Positions 62,079 through 64,000 of a stretch of DNA of 64,000 nt are shown here, one piece after another (within the stretch, counting starts at the first letter, position 1; each line of letters starts with the position of its first letter). Made by a program: the position numbers and the translations under genes. This DNA comes from Niallia sp. FSL W8-0635 (lineage in GTDB: Bacteria; Bacillota; Bacilli; Bacillales; Cytobacillaceae): positions 1,032,501-1,096,500 of the forward strand of contig NZ_JBBOYD010000001.1 in assembly GCF_038007965.1 (NCBI RefSeq), read 5' to 3'. Below the pieces are notes generated by a model, which was not told the origin of the DNA, ran no database searches, and saw only the letters and a list, made by a program, of their open reading frames with translations.

Positions 62079-62216
62079 GTTTTGGCTGAAAAAGGAAAAG
62101 ATTGGCTGATATGTCGTGAGTTTTGGCTGAAAAAGGAAAAGATTGGCTGATATGTCGTGAGTTTTGGCTGAAAAAAGAAAAAGATTGGCTGATATTCCAT
62201 GAGTTTTGGCTGAAAA
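62079..62216 (+). repeat. 41-bp direct tandem repeat, about 3.3 units
   Basis: Units start at 62079, 62120, 62161 and 62203 (last one partial) with periods of 41, 41 and 42 bases. Each contains GTTTTGGCTGAAAAAGGAAA, then AGATTGGCTGATATGTCGTGA. The first two are identical; the third has changes. Two TTGGCTGA half-repeats occur in each unit. The minus strand is open through the repeat but no start signal supports a gene. Confidence 0.85.
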
Positions 62217-62262
62217 AACTAAAAATAACCCCCATTATAGCTAAATAATGGGGCGTACACAT

Positions 62263-62439
62263 TTATTCTTCTAAATGAGGAGGTTCTTCTTCGGGTAGCT
62301 CTCTTGCTTCCTCGATATTGGTATAATCTTCTCTATTTATAACGGTGCCGCCAGCCAATCCTTCATTAATCATACGGTCAATATCTATATAGGCTTCGTC
62401 TCTGCCGTTATATTCAAGATCTTTTTTCGCTTTTTTCAT
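62263..62439 (-). CDS. small acidic hypothetical protein (58 aa)
   Basis: A 58-residue ORF opening MKKAKKDLEYNGRDEAYIDI with an AGGAGGGATT ribosome binding site. It has a basic N-terminus, a central DRMINEGLAGG segment and an acidic, proline-containing end (ELPEEEPPHLEE). It is 32 bases downstream of the YheC/YheD gene on the same strand and may be the last gene of that operon, possibly spore-related. No named family is claimed. Confidence 0.65.
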   Translation of the reverse strand: MKKAKKDLEYNGRDEAYIDIDRMINEGLAGGTVINREDYTNIEEARELPEEEPPHLEE

Positions 62440-62471
62440 GATAATCCCTCCTATAATATAGGATGGGTTAT

Positions 62472-63668
62472 CTAATCTGTTTTATTCTTAAAGGGAAAAT
62501 TAGTCAATGTATAAAAGAGTTTTATTAGTTGCTGGCATCTTTTCTCCTCAATCTCTTCCTCATCAAATAACATCGGTTTAGCATTAATTTCAAAAAGATA
62601 ATAATTGCCTTTCTTGTCTACACAGGCATCAATCGAAAATTCACCAAGGAAACCATATTTTTTGGTTAAAATGGTTCCGCAATGGTTGACTAGTTTTTCG
62701 AAAAATAGGTCATGCTCCTTCTGCTGCACTTCATGATAGGCAAGCATTTTTCCACCTGATGGAATATGAGTCGTTACATCTTGTTGTTTAGATTGTCTTA
62801 CTCCAACTCCTGTTAGGACATAGCGATTATCTTCAAAAATAACTAGCAGGCGAAAATCGTAGCGGCTTCCATTATATAGTGCCCCATCAATTTCTTCTTG
62901 GATTAGATAGTTCTTATCGAGCCATTCTTCTTGATATTGATTCCATAGTTCATCCAAGCTAGAGAAAAAAGCTGTCCCCTCTGTCGTGCTTATGCTTATG
63001 GAATGATCATTTTCTCGCCTTATGCGGTAAATGTTTTTCCCCTTGTAGCCCTCGACTGGTTTTAAGTAGATGCTATTATAGGCAAGAAAAAAAGTAACGA
63101 AATTCTCTTTTCCCTCTAATAGTGATGTTTTTGGTAAATGCTCACTTAACATAGGATACTCGTTGAAAAGTTCATAAAGATTCCATTTATTAATAAAGGA
63201 AGAATTAAAGAACGGGATTCCTTTTTCTTTTAGGAAGGATACTGCAGTTTGGAAGACATCTTGCTTTTCTGTCTTTCGAAAAGGCACCCGATTATAAACA
63301 ATGTTTGGCAATGGTGTAATTGCTTTTATCCATTTGTTTCGAGTAGAGCAAAAAATATATCCAGTTAGCTGGTCTTTTTGTAAATTATCAGGAGGAAAGA
63401 TAATGATAATTCCTCCCGAGTACTGCTGTAATTGTTTTAGAAGCCCCATAAAGAGCGCGCTATTCCCGATTAATTTGTTTTGTTTATTTCTTGCGACCAT
63501 TATGCCTATTAGTGGACCAATTTTCTTTCCATTTTTGACAATTGGAAAAGCGATATGATTAGGATGTGGATTAGCGGTGGATAAAGGGTTATTAGATGAC
63601 CCAAAAAAGTAATTGCCTGTTGAAGCGGTATACCAATTTTCTTTTTCGGAATCATAATAGATATTCAT
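62472..63668 (-). CDS. YheC/YheD family ATP-grasp protein
   Basis: A 398-residue protein. The N-terminal part (FPIVKNGKKIGPLIGIMVARN, YNRVPFRKTEK) is typical of the YheC/YheD family and the C-terminal 220 residues form an ATP-grasp domain (YLKPVEGYKGKNIYRI, IDGALYNGSRYDFRLLVIFEDNRY, GEFSIDACVDKKGNYYLFEINAKPM). Family members are linked to the spore coat, with no known substrate. The start overlaps the stop of the upstream gene (ATGA), showing translational coupling between two paralogues. Confidence 0.88.
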   Translation of the reverse strand: MNIYYDSEKENWYTASTGNYFFGSSNNPLSTANPHPNHIAFPIVKNGKKIGPLIGIMVARNKQNKLIGNSALFMGLLKQLQQYSGGIIIIFPPDNLQKDQLTGYIFCSTRNKWIKAITPLPNIVYNRVPFRKTEKQDVFQTAVSFLKEKGIPFFNSSFINKWNLYELFNEYPMLSEHLPKTSLLEGKENFVTFFLAYNSIYLKPVEGYKGKNIYRIRRENDHSISISTTEGTAFFSSLDELWNQYQEEWLDKNYLIQEEIDGALYNGSRYDFRLLVIFEDNRYVLTGVGVRQSKQQDVTTHIPSGGKMLAYHEVQQKEHDLFFEKLVNHCGTILTKKYGFLGEFSIDACVDKKGNYYLFEINAKPMLFDEEEIEEKRCQQLIKLFYTLTNFPFKNKTD

Positions 63669-64000
63669 TGATAGATATCCTCAAGCCTATGGATGTTTTG
63701 TTCCATTAGGTAGACAGCGTATTCTAAGGACTTTCGTCGTGTTTCCAGATCGAATTTCCTTAAAGAAGGATGTTTAAAGATGCTTCTCCCAGGTTTAGCA
63801 TTTGCTTCGAACAACCAAACGCGTCCTTTTCGATCCAATCCTAAATCGAAGCCAATTTCGCCAATATATCCTTCCATCTGCTTTTCCAGCGCTTTACTTA
63901 TTTGCAAGGATGCTTTGGAAAGTTTGGTTATCATTTCTTCGCTTTTAAGGTCCGTATCCAATAATTCTTCCATTGCTTTTACGGTGCCTCCATTGTTAAG
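63665..64000 (-). CDS. YheC/YheD family ATP-grasp protein, partial (cut by window end)
   Basis: Only the C-terminal 111 residues lie in the window. The frame is open to the last base (64000), reading LNNGGTVKAMEELLD, so the gene continues beyond the edge and the ATG at 63973 is internal. The ATP-grasp end GEIGFDLGLDRKGRVWLFEANAKPGRSIF is close to that of the downstream paralogue (GEFSIDACVDKKGNYYLFEINAKPM), with the metal-binding E and N of the F-E-x-N-A-K-P motif. The pair forms a yheCD-type operon. Confidence 0.88.
   Translation of the reverse strand, partial: LNNGGTVKAMEELLDTDLKSEEMITKLSKASLQISKALEKQMEGYIGEIGFDLGLDRKGRVWLFEANAKPGRSIFKHPSLRKFDLETRRKSLEYAVYLMEQNIHRLEDIYQ

Noticed and set aside
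62079..62216. CRISPR array
   Set aside because: The units are contiguous with no unique spacers, and no cas genes are nearby.
62017..62262. 81-codon open frame on the minus strand with SFSFFSQNSRHISQ-type repeats
   Set aside because: Its repeats come from the 41-bp DNA tandem repeat; no start signal and no plausible protein.

Overview
The window looks like chromosomal DNA of a low-GC, endospore-forming Bacillaceae close to the Bacillus/Niallia type. It is AT-rich with strong purine-rich ribosome binding sites. It carries an alpha/beta-type small acid-soluble spore protein, YheC/YheD-type ATP-grasp spore proteins, T-box leaders, CcpA-type cre sites, Fur boxes and a SigD-type promoter. Many genes match Bacillus subtilis genes in sequence and length: thrZ, pit-ykaA, yhcX, yhdB, bdbC, bmrCD, btr-feuABC and msmX-yxkF. 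These identifications come from recalled family features, not from a database search. No rRNA, tRNA, CRISPR array, intact insertion sequence or prophage was seen.

Region by region. 0-9 kb: small membrane proteins, an aldo/keto reductase, the second threonyl-tRNA synthetase thrZ behind two tandem T-box leaders reading ACC, two divergent Xre-type regulators and proC. 9-19.6 kb: a same-strand six-protein block that joins signalling to polysaccharide handling. It holds an HPt-REC-GGDEF-REC diguanylate cyclase, a HEAT-repeat-like protein split by one in-frame stop codon, a processive GT2 synthase, a 1078-residue membrane-anchored glycosidase-like protein, a stand-alone receiver and a HAMP-GAF-PAS hybrid kinase. 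19.6-30 kb: housekeeping genes (YitT, RocB, Pit/DUF47, acetyltransferase, oxidoreductases, pseudouridine synthase) and a gap with dispersed palindromic repeats. 29-39 kb: a disulfide bond pair, yhcX, yhdB, a carboxypeptidase, a YhcH/YhcI-like ABC transporter with an SGNH hydrolase, a long YitT protein and CorA. 39-47.9 kb: an orphan OmpR-type regulator, two tandem CNNM/CorC-like proteins, a chemoreceptor with a SigD-type promoter, an Xre regulator and an MFS transporter.

47.9-52.1 kb is a bmr-type multidrug ABC exporter locus. A short leader peptide, four alternating complementary segments and a strong terminator precede bmrC and bmrD, a layout typical of translation-coupled attenuation. 52.2-58.9 kb is a siderophore uptake locus: a BesA-type esterase and btr diverge from a perfect Fur box, feuABC follow behind a second Fur-like box, and a second esterase closes the operon. 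58.9-64 kb holds a spore protein, a zinc-ribbon protein, msmX with a perfect cre site, a PucR-type regulator, a 41-bp tandem repeat and two YheC/YheD genes, the last cut by the window edge.

The block at 9-19.6 kb is the best candidate for a poorly described system. Its parts suggest a phosphorelay from the hybrid kinase to the HPt domain of the cyclase, with cyclic di-GMP or protein contact controlling synthesis and trimming of an extracellular glycan. No PilZ domain or BcsB-like partner is visible, so how the signal reaches the synthase is open.
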